64,000 bases of DNA from Musa acuminata AAA Group (taxonomy: Eukaryota > Streptophyta > Magnoliopsida > Zingiberales > Musaceae): assembly GCF_036884655.1 (NCBI RefSeq), contig NC_088344.1:34643501-34707500 (forward strand), given 5' to 3'. Numbering within the stretch: the first letter of the stretch is position 1; every line of letters begins with the position of its first letter. Below, in pieces: positions 46,722-59,500 of the stretch. Made by a program: the position numbers and the translations under genes. The notes under the pieces were generated by a model. That model saw nothing but the letters and a program-made list of their open reading frames with translations, was not told the origin of the DNA and did no database searches.

Positions 46722-49700
46722 TCAGAGCTCGCTCTCGTCAACCGTGGATTTTCCAGCGTCAGATGACGACTTCCCATTGACGGCCACAAGCTCCGTGTCG
46801 AAGATAAGGGTCGCTCCGCCTGCCAGTTATTAGAACCATATCAGACAATATAGCAAAGGCCAATTCATATATGTGGTCGTCGTAAACAGCAGTGTCACGC
46901 ATGATAATAAACTTTACAAGGCAACAGGTGGTCCTTCGACAACACCCAGGGAAAAGAAAATTGCATGACAAAAGAAAAACAAAAAAAGTTAAACCCGATG
47001 CGTTACCTGGGATCTTTGGTGGGGATCCTTGGGCACCATAACCAAGTTTTGCAGGAATTTTTAGCTTTCGCTTTTCACCAACACACATGCCCAGAAGGCC
47101 CTGGTCCCAACCTGCACAATCATTTTTTTCAGTGGTAAACCATGCCACCTTTCGAACAAGATGATTCCGCTTATATAAAATATTTATATAAAAGAAAACA
47201 TAAAGGGAGTCAATTTTGAGAACCAATAGATTTAATCAATTGTTTCTGATTCTGGTTCTATGAAAAAAAAAACATAAATTGGATAATAATCTCCCTCATA
47301 ATCAGATTATTAAAATCAAGGATCAAGAAAAAATCCACTTTTTGAAACTTCTAGTACAAACTTATGCAGGATTGCAATGGACACTTACAAATCAAAAGTT
47401 TAGCATACAAACCATGGTCGAGATCCAAACCATACAGTGATCAGGTTTCCAAATGCATCACAAATCACAAAAATTGGAGTTCAATGTGAAGAGTTTTATG
47501 TAAAAGCTATTCTAATTCATGTTACCAGTAGAATCTGCTCAGAGAAGTAAGAAAATTGGGCACTCGTGCTTCACCAATATTATGAAGCTGCTAAGGTAAA
47601 TAATCAAACTTCAAAAATAGTAGGACGATTGCATGCAGAACCAACATAAAGCAGTCACGATAAGAAGTGCAGAATAATGTTTGCTCCCTCTTCTGTCATA
47701 AGTGACACATGTTAGTGTCACTACTTTGAAGTAACATGCTTAAAAAGAACACATTTAAAAATAATTGAATCACCTCTTTCAAAAGGGTATAAGGGGTCAG
47801 TTAATCAGAGAAAGGGCAATACCTTTGATCACCTGACCACTGCCTAGCTCAAACTCAATGGGGTCACCTCTTTCAAAGCTTGAATCAAATACTTCACCAT
47901 TAGTAAGTGAACCCTGCAACACATGTCAAGAGTAGTAAATTAGAGAAAAGGTACTAAAAAGTAAATCACACAAAAAATAAAATAGGTAGAACACTCTAGT
48001 TCTATATAAAAGATGAATAAACACCAATGATTTCAAAAACGCTAGGTGTCAAAAAAGATCTAAAGTATATATAATATAATATATATAATATATTTGATAT
48101 ATATTATTATATAAAATAACAAAAAAAATAATATAATTGATATATATTATTATATAAATAAAAATACAACCATAAATTAAAAAAGATCTAAAGTATTAAA
48201 TCACATTATCTATCTTCTAATAATAAAAATGTTAAAGATTCAAAACAATAAAGTTTTACATCAAGTTCTATCATCATCATAATCAAAATTGTCATTCTCA
48301 AACATATCATCATCTCTCTTCCTCTCATCCATCTTCATTAAAAAAAGATTTCCTCTTCGACAATGGCAGGAGATGAACTTGAGACTTTTGTACTCATTTT
48401 TGTCTTCGTCATCTATCTTGTATATGTATGTAATTCTCCAACACTTGAGACTTTTGCCACATCTCCCTATTTTAAGCTGTCATCTTCAAGTACAAGCTTA
48501 TCTTCGACATCTTGTAAGTTCACACTCATTTCCCTCACCAACCACTTATTTGAATCGTCAATATCTTGTAATGAGATTGGATCAATGTTCTTTTGCAAAT
48601 CATGACGAGCCTTCAATACTTGATTATTCTTTATATAAACCAGATCATGTAATCGTTGATGCTCTAATTGATTTTGTTCTCTTTGTGTGAATCTGTTATG
48701 TCATATAATTTAAAAATATACTAATACATCTATCTGAAAAATAATAAATTAATTAAAACAAAAATATTATGTGAACCTTACATGCTTAAAGACACTCTAG
48801 TTTCGCTCACAACCCACAGACTACAAGTCAAACTAAAAATTTTGATAGCCAATTACTACAAGTTCGGGGTAGAATTTCCAAATAAACTCCACCATTCGGT
48901 TGTAAAATTTACTTTATTATTAACAATAACATAATATACATGAAATTAATTATATAAATTTATAAATATCTGGGGATGTAGTTGTTGTAGATCGAACTGC
49001 CATTAGAATTCCAAAAAACCATCGACATTCTTATACAAAGATAATTCACATGTAAATACGTAATCTTATCGTGCATCTCAAGACTTGAAACTAATCTTGC
49101 AATGCACTTATATAACTTATTTACAACTTCTGCATCAAACTAATATACTACCGTATATAATGGACGATAAAGTTGACAATTCTATCTTTCATCAATGATT
49201 GTAAATATTTTCTTATTCTTGTCTTCATTTCTATCAAACAACTTTTGAATCATCTCCTGTGCTCTTTCTATAGTTTCATAAATGTATTTTATTGCAGACT
49301 TATTTCAATATTTGCCAACCAAAGGACTCGAACAAAAAGGTCTATTACATTTAATGTATAAACTATAAGATTCGAAAAAGATGATATTAAGATAATATCA
49401 CCAGCCCTCTTTCCTTTCACTTCTTTTGTCCATTTGCTTGTTACCAATTTCTACGAGGTAAGCATGTTTTTCATGTTATGTTTTTAACGATGCACGCTCT
49501 GTAATGTCAAGAAAGAAATAGCAAATCAAGTGACACCATATCTCACCAATTCCTTATTGTATGTGAATTCTTTTATTATATTTAAAGCTCCAATATGATT
49601 ATAGAGAAATCTAACAACAAATATTATCCTTTCTCAAGTCTTCTAGATATCAGAAATCTTTCTAATATCCTTCAACATTAAATCAATGCAATGTGTCGCA

Positions 49701-52700
49701 CATGGAGTCCAATATAAGTGTTATCTTTTTGCTTCAAGTAATTTACCTAAAACATAGGATAAAACTTAGGAGTCACATAATTCTTCCATTCAAATTAAAG
49801 ACAAAATAACTAAAAGATTAAAAAATTCAAAAGATAAATCTTACCAACTAACATATAATTGCTTCCATTGTCGATTATAACTTGGACGACATTTTATTCA
49901 CCAATTTCTTCCATAAACTTATCAAGTAACTCATGTGACCATGAAATTAATTATACTCCTATGTCTCTTGTCGATCCAAGCATCTGACATAATAGAGCAA
50001 CCATGCTTTACCCATGATTCTTTGTGACCCTTTAATAAGTCATTTGTATAATCGAACTCTTTTTTCAATAATAACTTGAAGGTTTTAACCCCCACCATAT
50101 CTTCCAATAACTTCAATCATCTCTTTAGAACTGTCTAAACGACAAATACTAAGAGAAAGGCCAACCTGATAGAAGAAGCAAGCAATGTACTGAATTGATC
50201 TTCCCTTTGTTTCTTTGTCACAAGCATCACTTATATTTATTTGTCTTAATTTTGCTCTTGCTTGCCCTTGTTACTTCTGTGATCCTTAATACATATATAA
50301 GTCCATCGATCTCCTTTTAACCTTCTTAACAATCATGGCTTCTTTTCCTTTTGTCGTAGACTCTTTTCCCACTTGGATTAACACTTTCCAAATAATTTTC
50401 TTCTTCATCATCTATAATATGTTCAACATTATCTTTAAATAAAATCTCATAAGATTCATTCTTTTGTATCTTTTTTTTAGTCATATAAATCAGCAACTCT
50501 TCTTTTACATCAAGTGGACATTTCTTGCATGCATTCTTGAAGTTCCCTACTCGATATTACTTTGCACAAAAAATACCATCTTTAGGATCCTTTAGATAAT
50601 TGTATTTCCAAGAAGGATCCTTTCTTGAATTTTTTATGAATTTTTTGAATTGCATTATACACTTGTCATTAATCTTGAAACAATAATAACAATTTTAAAT
50701 AAATAGAGATTAGCAATGTTAAAATTTATATAAAGACTATTATATGATAACAGTAGTTATCTATTGTTAATAGTAGATTATCTATTATTAACAATGGTTA
50801 AAGGGGGAGAAAAGAATGATCTATTATTAACAATAATTAAAGGGGGAGAAAAGAGTCACCGACAGTGGAAAGTGAGGAAGGAGAGAGCAACGATGATGGA
50901 GGAACTTCCGAACAACGATGACAGCAACAAAGGAAGCTGTAGACGACAACAACAATGGCGGAGCAAGCTTCGGAGGACAACAGCAATGGAGGAAGCTTCG
51001 AACAACAACAACGACAACGGAGGAAGCTACGAAAGATAGTGACGGAAGCTGCAGATGGCAGCATCGTGGGCAGAGGAAGCTTCAAAGGTGTACATTGGTA
51101 GCGAAGGAAGCTACGGTGCTCTCCCTTGACAGTGGAAGGAGATGCACACGGAAGCAGTAGCGACAAAGAGAACTACACATGAAAGCTAGGTTGTCGGACC
51201 TGCCCGTCAACTATAGAGGAAGCGTCAACAACGGACATAGTAGCTACTCTCGAGGTCACGCGGGGGGGTGGGTTTTGCAAGTATGGTAATAGTATGTAGC
51301 TTAGTTGGTTCAATCAAACCAACAAGCTACTATTCAACCAAACCAGGCTTAATAGTCTAGTTTGATTACTTCGTTTGAACCGGGTGCTCGCTTGAGGCGC
51401 CTGACACGTGGGTTTAGGCAAGCACTCAAGAGACGCTTCACTAAAGCGCGTCGCTTGGTTGAGGCCTCAAGCGCTTGGGCCTCACCTCGCCTCACCTGAG
51501 CGCTTAGGCAAGTGCCTAGGCACCTATTTAAACCCCCAAGAAACACAACCTATCGTGTGTCACCTACTACTGGAACATAAGTTGGACAGACAAGATAAAA
51601 GCTTGAAATTTCATCAATATGTCTACTGGCTTTAAAATAAAAGATCAACCTGAATTTAGTCAACAAAAAAACCTATAAAATCTTGAGATATATTAGAGTA
51701 TAACATTAGATCACACCAAGTGAGAAATCTAATAGGTTATTAATATATGCAACATTGGCTTCAAAATATCTAGTCCAAATAAGGGAAACAATTTGCGAGA
51801 GGCGTCTTGCTTTATCCGGGCAAGTGCCTAGGTAAGCATCAGGTAATAAGGGGCCTTGCCTTTATAGTGCCTAGTGCTCTTGAAAACGTTAATCGGATAT
51901 CAAATCTACAATTCAAAGCTACCATATTCCAAGAGAAATATAAAATTCAAAGAGTGAAAGAGTACAAGAAAGCTGAGAGTTGATGGATGCAAAACAAGTC
52001 ATTAAGATGCAATGCAAAGTAAAAAATTGATTGGTTTTCTATTAGTTGTGTTAGTGACGATTGGGACTCATTGTATGCTAAAGAACTCTTCAGATGCGAG
52101 AAAGGTTGAGTTTGGTCATTTGTATCACTTGTTTATGCAGCTGAATGGCATACACAGCTAGTATTAGTTGTGTTAGTGCCAATTTGAATTAGTTAATATG
52201 CTGAAGTGCTTCTTTGGTGTTGAGTTTGGTTATTTGTATGACTTGTTTATGGTACTCAACGACATACATAACTATTAGATGGTAATATTAGTTAAGTCTT
52301 TCGAGTTAGCTATGTTTTTGAGTTGTCTTTAGTGACTGGTTAATGAAAAGGAAAGGATTAAAGTTTATTCCAAGATTATGATCAGGGACAACTGACCAAA
52401 TGCAACTATCTCATTTTGTGTTGTTTTCCTATTAATTTTCATGATCTATGTGTATTTGATAGTAACTGTATATAGTTTGTATCAATTGGTATCACAGCAA
52501 GTTATGTCTTTTGAGTCAATAATGTCTTTGAATTGTATTTATGGCTGGTGAATGAATAAGAGAGGATCAAAGTTTGATTATCTACAAATGTGCGCAAGGA
52601 GATACATGGAACCCACTGAACCATCTTTCTTAATTTCTCTTGTTTACCATGTTATTCCTTTGCTCTCATATATCGTGGAAGAAATACCATGAAGTTTGTA

Positions 52701-55422
52701 TCAAAGATCTGGAGTCCTACACTAGCCATTGGATTAAGATCAAATAACTAGTTATAACTTGTCTATAAAGGCTATGAAGTTAAAAATAATTATTGTAATA
52801 TATACAAAAGACAGTACTACTCATTTTAGTGTTATATTAATAAGCTAGCATTGACTGACTTCTTTGCCTACCCAGAAAATCTACATGGTTCTATACCTCC
52901 AGAACAATACTAAAACCAACTTCCAAATACTTGCACATCCACAAGTTGGAGGTGAGAAGAGAAAAGAGAACAAAATACAAGGAAGGGGACATATCAAACA
53001 AATGTTACATTCTTTTGTCAGTAAACAATAAGAACTTCAATACAATTAGAACTTACACGATAGTGAACCTTAATTTTGTCACCTTTGTGAGCTTGAATGG
53101 TGCAGGACTCTGGCTTGTACTGTAAAAAAAAATTCAAGACAAACAGACAAAACAGGTTATTTTAGATACAATAAAATGCAAAGCATCTTAAAATCTTCAT
53201 GTGATTCTGTCTCCTTCATGGACTAAAATAAACTGGATTATAATTTCTACCAGAATGATTTTTTAAGAACTAATAATACTAAGAGAAGCATGAAAGAGAT
53301 CAAAGTTTCAAATACATAGCATGTAGCGAGAAGCATACATGGCTGACAATCATATGAAAAGCATATGTGCATAATATAAAAAAGTTTGTTTCCTAGTTTA
53401 AATTCCATAATTCAAGGTTTGATATTTTACATAACTAAACTTAGAGCTTGTGATGTAGCAAAAAAGTTGAGAATGATCAAACAAGACCTGACCAAAAATG
53501 ACCTCTTCTTCAGTAGCTCCTTACCTTTTAGTACCCTATGAAAGAATGAACATCAACTAGATAAATTTTTCCATTAATTTTATAATCAACAAATCCTTCC
53601 AAGGTTATTGAATAGTGTAATATAAGTGAATTATAGGGTCAATTTGAATTCCAAATTTTTGGTTGATGTTGGACTGAATTTGACCCTAGCTATAAATTCA
53701 ATTTTAGATCATTTTCTTGGGGCTTTTTTCCCATTTTTAGAGAATTTCTGTATAAATACTTGTTATTTTTTGGGTCAGATGTCTTCTAGTCTTATGTGGA
53801 TTATTATTTGGATGACACCTTTGAGTCCAAAATAAGATGGGATTTAACTGAAATCTGGGGTCATTTTCCTTTTATCATAATGGTTGATAAATTATGCTCA
53901 TAGATAGAGGTCATGATAATATATGGATTGTGCATTGTTGAAACAGAATTAACCGTGAAGTTGGGCTTCTTTTAGCCTGCCAATTGTTATCATGCCTACA
54001 ACCTGCATAAGCATAAAGAAGCACAATTTCCCATAGCACAGTCCTACTGATGTCAACCCTGATTCAGTGATTAAAAAAAAAATTCATCTTGGCCCTTAGG
54101 AATTCATGTTATAAAATTATGTAGCCCTTTGACCAAATTACTAACTTTGCAAAGGCATTTTTCACTTGCTTAAAAGCTTCCCACATAGAACAAAAGAAGT
54201 CAACCTCCCAAATGATTGCAGCCTTCCAACTTGTTGTTGTTCATGGGGAAAGAAAGAAACAAACAAGAAAGAAAGGAAAGTAAAGATGTCACAACTCGAC
54301 TTGATGGGATAGCTGACCTATCAACTTCATTGAACCCAAATCACTGATCAAAATGCTTAAGCTGAAGTTGATAGTAGTACATTCATTAGTCCTTTATAAG
54401 TCAATCTTAGTCTTGCCCACTTCCGATGTGAGACTAATCGAAGTGTTACAAACTCTCTCACTTAAGAGCTTGACATTATTGTCAAGACCTAACATAGCCC
54501 AGATCAAACCCTGATATGATATATGTGAGGCGCAGCCTCGTGATACTCCACACCGTGACGAATCCTCTAACTCCAACAATGTGACCCTTTTCTACTCGAG
54601 TTCCCTCATCATACATCAATGCTAGGTCGGCTCTAATACCAAAAAATCATGACTCGACCACTAACTAAAATGTTTAAGCTGACGTTGATGGTAGTCTACC
54701 CATTAGACTAATCGAGGTGTTACAAAAGATCCTAGTAATACGTGACTCTCTCCAACTAGAAAGGGTTCACGGTTCACTTCTCACTTGACTAGAAGCTTAC
54801 TCAAGCCCATCCGACTGAGAGTAATCCAATTTTAAAGGAAGTTTACTCAAGCCCATACCCGAAGGTGATGACACTTTCTTTGGCTTTTTAATATGGAAAA
54901 GAAAAACCAACGGCATCATGTTATCAATAGCATCTCTATTCTTGTTAGCGAAGATTAGTTTGTGGCGTTAACTAGGTGTCAGACTACATTATCTAAACCC
55001 CAATGCCCTGTAATGCATCTAAGCCCATTTTAACTTTGCTTTCCGTAAGTACACCAAAAAGGACCCGTCCATCAACATCTCAACTTACCCTAGGTTACCT
55101 TCAATTTGTTCGAAGCACAATAATTTCTTCCGTCCTAGTCACCATCCAAGAAGAATAACGGATCACAGCCGAGATCTAGACAAACAACAACAAGATTCCA
55201 GGAAGAAATCAAATGGAACAAGTACCTTGACCCCGATCTGTAGTTCCGTCACATCGCCAGATTTCTTCGCAGAAACTTCGCACAGAAAAGATAAAATGAG
55301 GGACAAAAATTAGGGCTCGCACAAACCTTGTCGGGGATCGGGAGTTAAGCTGACAGTAGAAAAGATATACCCAATAGGATCAAAGCAGCGGCGAATAAGA
55401 CAGAGATGTGAAGCCTCGCCAT
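46722..55422 (-). CDS. FKBP15: FKBP15-type peptidyl-prolyl isomerase, secretory pathway
   Basis: A small single-domain FKBP with a signal peptide, of the plant FKBP15 class thought to act in the ER lumen. Exons: 55422-55371, 55275-55226, 53119-53057, 47913-47823, 47111-47007, 46819-46722; 459 nt, 152 residues, the normal length. Signal peptide: [20 protein letters not shown]. Then [20 protein letters not shown]. The FKBP domain has a complete active site: [63 protein letters not shown]. The C-terminus ends VDESEL, so the expected K/H/NDEL-type retention signal is weakened to ESEL. Intron 2 (2.1 kb) contains a TRIM element and intron 3 (5.1 kb) a hAT relic. A TATA box lies 68-74 bp upstream. 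Confidence 0.95.
48060..48175. repeat. AT-rich low-complexity repeat
   Basis: TATATAAT/ATATTATTATATA words repeat in FKBP15 intron 3, including two copies of TTGATATATATTATTATATA about 50 bp apart (near 48090 and 48138). Non-coding. Confidence 0.8.
48800..50660 (-). pseudogene. hAT-superfamily transposase relic (BED/DUF659 type)
   Basis: Antisense traces of one transposase run in protein order through FKBP15 intron 3, in the same direction as that gene. BED-finger-like region at about 50640-50510 ([19 protein letters not shown], a stop, then [14 protein letters not shown]). DUF659 core at about 50116-49931 ([20 protein letters not shown]). Then [14 protein letters not shown] and [10 protein letters not shown], then [20 protein letters not shown] at about 49750-49670, then [13 protein letters not shown]. 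Near the C-terminal dimerisation region, [12 protein letters not shown] lies at about 48900-48840. Many stops and frame changes make it non-functional. Terminal inverted repeats and an 8-bp target duplication were not found. Confidence 0.85.
50779..50860. repeat. Tandem duplication, period about 42 bp
   Basis: CTATTATTAACAATGGTTAA followed by AGGGGGAGAAAAGAATGAT is repeated at once as CTATTATTAACAATAATTAA plus AGGGGGAGAAAAGAGTCAC. A third partial CTATTGTTAATAGTAG lies just upstream. Non-coding, in FKBP15 intron 3. Confidence 0.8.
50900..51110. repeat. GGAAGCT/CAACAA low-complexity minisatellite
   Basis: GGAAGCT(T/A/G) recurs roughly every 20-40 bp, interspersed with AACAACAACGACAAC-type triplets, giving several overlapping pseudo-open frames on both strands. 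It looks like degenerate tandem repetition and not a gene. Confidence 0.65.
51290..51895. repeat. GCGCCTAGGC-type degenerate repeat
   Basis: 51385-51525 and 51795-51885 are filled with words of the series GAGGCGCC, TCGCTTGAGG, CTCGCCTCACC, GTGCCTAGGC and GCTTAGGCAAGTGC, often in inverted arrangement. They are separated by about 270 bp of ordinary intron. The GC-rich, partly palindromic composition contrasts with FKBP15 intron 3. It resembles dispersed non-coding repeats of monocot genomes; the class is uncertain. Confidence 0.55.
54287..54724 (-). mobile_element. TRIM (miniature LTR retrotransposon), complete
   Basis: A 438-bp element in FKBP15 intron 2, with the 5-bp target-site duplication AAAGA on both sides (54282-54286 and 54725-54729). 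Left terminal repeat 54287-54450 starts TGTCACAACTCGAC and ends AAGTGTTACA. Right repeat 54645-54724 starts TCATGACTCGAC and ends AGGTGTTACA. They share AAAATG(C/T)TTAAGCTGA(A/C)GTTGAT and CATTAG...ACTAATCGA. On the minus strand the right repeat is followed by the primer-binding site TGGTATTAGAG (54641-54631, initiator Met type). A purine tract GTGAGAGAG precedes the left repeat. The interior, about 194 bp, is non-coding. The right repeat has lost about 60-80 bp. Confidence 0.85.
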
Positions 55423-55489
55423 TGCGCCTCTCTCTCTCTTTCTCTCTCTCTCTCTCTGGATCTGCGTAGCGTCGAGCTCGCAGATCGGG

Positions 55490-55496
55490 CTTTATA
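55490..55496 (-). promoter_or_regulatory. TATA box of the FKBP15-type gene
   Basis: The minus strand reads TCTCTATAAAGCCCG, 68-74 bp upstream of the start codon. A GA-rich leader (CT tract at 55429-55458 on the plus strand) lies between it and the ATG. Confidence 0.75.
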
Positions 55497-55499
55497 GAG

Positions 55500-56540
55500 A
55501 AGGAGGCCTGATATGATACATCCGCGGAACACGATAAGGGTTCTTTAATGCGTAGTTGTTAACTAATAATTTAATGCATATTATTTAACTTTCATGAGTA
55601 TTAACCATAATTATTATGAAAATATTCAAAAAATAATTATGAGATCATACAAAATTTAGATTGGGGAAGTAGAAGCAGAAAACCAGTCGAAGTAGAAAAT
55701 AAAAGTCAATTTCATCAAAAATTAATTATCTCCTAATCATTTTGTGACTCGTAACTCGTTACCAAATGATCCCAAACTGTACTAACGTATCATATATAAT
55801 AGATTGATACATACATCCCATGATCGATGATAAGATTGCAAACCTTCCTCATAGTTTTCTTTGACCATGACACTCCATGCCGATTAATGATGTAATAGGA
55901 ATAAGCTCCAACGTTTTACAAAATAAACAAAAAACCCATACTCTATAATATATACCCTTCTTTTTTGCCATTCACACGGTGAGATTCAATGATAGATTGT
56001 TTTATATGGAAGATTAAAAAGGGAAACATAACTTTTTCTTCAATCAATGTGAGAATTTGCATGATTAATATTTACCACGAGAACTACAGTAGCTGCAAAA
56101 ATTATATGAATGAATGACGATAGCCACTTCCATTATCTTCTCATCCTCCCCTTCTCCATTGTACAGTTCTTTTTATAAAATGATATACATTAATACAGTC
56201 CAAAATTGTGCATTAGAGCGGCAACGCCCCTCACCTCCCTCCTCCCTCCCTCCTCCCATAAGGAGCTCACACTTCAAGCCACTTGAAGCAACAATATGAT
56301 CCGGCAATATGGCACCCCTAGTCAAATGGACTTGAAGCACGGCAGGGTAGAGTAACTCCGTTCTACCTGAAATGAATATGCCATGAAGAACACTAGTATG
56401 TTCAAACTGCAACAAGTTTGAGGTCATACCAGAAATAACAGGCATGGAGGAACTGAAGGCGGCAAAATGAACAGATCAACTATTTTCATTCATGCCGCCA
56501 TATCTTTTACGATGAATCAGGCATAATGAGAATAATTGGT
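55500..56540. other. Intergenic: FKBP15 upstream and 3' flank of the next gene
   Basis: About 1 kb of AT-rich DNA upstream of the FKBP15-type gene and downstream of the lysine-rich gene's stop at 56542. A short CCTCCCTCCTCCCTCC run lies near 56230-56260. No gene or RNA is recognised. Confidence 0.5.
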
Positions 56541-56541
56541 A

Positions 56542-59500
56542 TCAGTAAGGAACGACATAAGGCAAAGCGACGACATCCTCTTGCTCGATTTTTAGTGCCT
56601 CAGACCATACCTGGCGGACCTCATTGCCCCCAAGCTTTGACTTCGGCTTTTGCTGAAGGTGACAGCTGCTGAAAAGCCACTCTTGGTCATCATATTCAGG
56701 CCATTCATCCACTATGGGGATAGAGTATACTTGGTTGAGATACATGGAGTCCGGGTGAGGACTTGTATCAACTTTACCAGCTGCACCCTTCTTTGCAGCA
56801 ACCAGATGCGTCAAGCCAGACAAGGATGGCTGAGCTTCTGCAATGCCATTTATCTTGTGTTCCTTGTTATCTACAGGTTTTACCGTCAGCGTATACCTTA
56901 TGGCTTCAGGTTTTACTGAAGGAAAAACTGTAGCAATATGGGATGATTCCAGTGTCCTCCCATTCTCTTCACGGAGGTGAGAGGAAGGATTTGTTCTTGG
57001 ACACTTGTCAATCCGCATATTATTCTCTGCATGTCATGGCAAATGCAGTGATATAAACCAAGCAAATGAGGTTTATAATGGTATAGTAACTACGGGTGCT
57101 CCCAAAATTACAAAAAAAAAAAAAAAAACAAATATTAAAAGACTTACCACTATGGAACCCATTTATATCCATTTCCTTTCTCTTCTTGAAATTATCATTG
57201 ATAGGATAATTTTTTGCATTATCTCTCTGAGGGGCTAAAGGCTTTAGATCGAGACTATCTGACTGATCCTTTTTCATGCCATCTCTAGGCCCAATTTGTT
57301 CTTTATGTTTATGTTCACCTTTCTCTTTTACTTTCGCCTTTTCTTTTTCTTTCCCTTTGTGCTTGTCTTTATCCTTGATCTTCTTCTTGTCATGATCCTT
57401 ATCCCTCTGTCTATCTTCTCTCCTATCATCAGCTTCCCGCTCTGTGTTCCTCGCTTTCTCCTCCTTAATCCTGTTGTTTGCATCCTTCTCCACTGATCGG
57501 CCCATCCTATCAATTCTTCTTTGATCCATAAGGTCATGGTTTGGATCAGTTTTGTTAGCGTCTCTTCTGTCCTCCATCTTACTGGCAAGGCCAATGGAGG
57601 CAACATTTTTAGGAGTGGAAAGGTTCTGCGTTGGCTGACCCATCCCATTAGTGGTTCTTTGAACAGCATTAGTGGAACTTGAGGTAACTTTGTTACTCTT
57701 GTAATTATCAATTTCCATAGCAGCTGCAGGGTATGGGCCCTCAAATTGTCTTGGAACAGAATCCACCCATTTCTCCAGAGGTAGTACCATACCACCATTT
57801 CCTCTTTGCGCTGTACTATTGAGATCTGGCGCCAACTTATCACTAGTACTTCTTTCCTTCTGTGATACATGTGAAGAGACCAAACCCTCATTTCTTCTTT
57901 GATTAGAAATAGCAATTTTGTCAGCTGACCTTTCCAAGCCATCAATTCTACCCTGTGGAGCATCCACAGAGGATGGAATACTTTTATCAGTTGGAACTCT
58001 TTCCTTAAACACTGCAGGCGCAGCAAAGCTACCAATGCTTTTTTCAACTGGGCCACTGAAGTTGTCAACTTTTCTGTTTGCTGGCACTTTATCTCCATCT
58101 TTGATCTTCCTGCCCAACTCCTCGGTAGATTTAGAATGTTTAATTGCCTCTGCCTTCCAACTGCATTCTCCAACCATATCTCCATTGGGAGAATCAGTCT
58201 GTTTGTCAGCCCTATCATATGGTGTCTTTAGTTTATCCTTGTCCTGATCCTTTTTTTTCTTGTCTTTGTGCCTTTCTTTTCGATCTTTCTTCTCCTTGTG
58301 TTTATCTTTACTTCGATCTTTGTCTTTTTTCTCTTTGCCTTCTCTCTTCCCTTTGTCACTCTTCTCCTTTTTATGCTTCTTCTCTTTGTGTTTGTCCTGA
58401 AAGTTGACACAAAATTGACCACAAAAGTAAATGTAAATCAATTCATCAAAGTTTCAGATATTCACCAAAATCATATAATGATAATGTTAAGAGGACATCA
58501 ACTACCATCATGTGAACCAGATGAAAAGCCTAGGTTTCACTTTTTAAGAAAATCTCAAGATATCTAATAGTTCAACTAATAAAGCAGTAAGATTCAGCAA
58601 AGTGAAAATTTTGCATACCATTTTCCAGATATGAATATACTGCTATGATATAGCTATAACGGCATCCAAAAGGTAAAGCAACCAAGAAAAGCACTCTCCC
58701 AACAACCAATAAATGTTTGATCACGATAGTAAGCTATAATGAGCCCACACTAGATGAGACATGAGACAGAAAATGATGCACATTTAAATTTTAAAAAAAT
58801 GAACAGAAAGCAAATACCTACTAACAGCAGACTATTCAACCCCACATATAAATCGGTATTCTATTTGAAACCATCATATTTCAAGGTAAGGCCACTTCAA
58901 TTTATTGGATACAAGCAAACCTGGAAGACACAAAATTACTGCATAGAAACCCTGACAAACCTCTAACATGTGAATCCAATAAATCTGAATCTCATACACA
59001 GTTCAAGAAACCTTCATTCAGTCATCAAACAAACAAATTAAATAAACAAAACAGTACCAACACTAACTAACATAAACACACAAATTATTAAAATAAAGAG
59101 CATCATCACAGACATATGATTGTCAGAAACAATCTGATCTCCCTGCTAATTAAAGCTATCATGAATCTCTAATTTAATTTATATAATTAATATGCTTCAG
59201 TTTTCTGAATTGATCTTGATTCCTGTTGTAAAACCAGGCTAGAAGCGTAGATTTAAAAACTCCCTTTTTACTAAAAATCACAAGTGTTCATTGTTAGTGT
59301 TCGTAATTAGCAAACAGAATGAATGCAAAAGATGAAATATATTGCCTGATTTATTTTCCACCAAATAGGAAGAAATGATCAAGTAAATTGACAACTTACA
59401 GTTCTAGTCTATTTCTAATACATCAATGAGAATGGCCCAAATTCCATCAAGTAGAAGTGAAATCAAAGGGCATTAGAGATGACAAGTACCCACTAATTCA

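Noticed and set aside
50764..51166. Overlapping frames of 80-109 codons on both strands
   Set aside because: Caused by the CAACAA/GGAAGCT tandem repeats, not a gene.
57328..58218. 296-codon frame on the minus strand inside the lysine-rich gene
   Set aside because: Alternate frame of the AAG/GAA/GAT-rich exon; the frame with conserved N- and C-terminal motifs and correct splicing is the other one.
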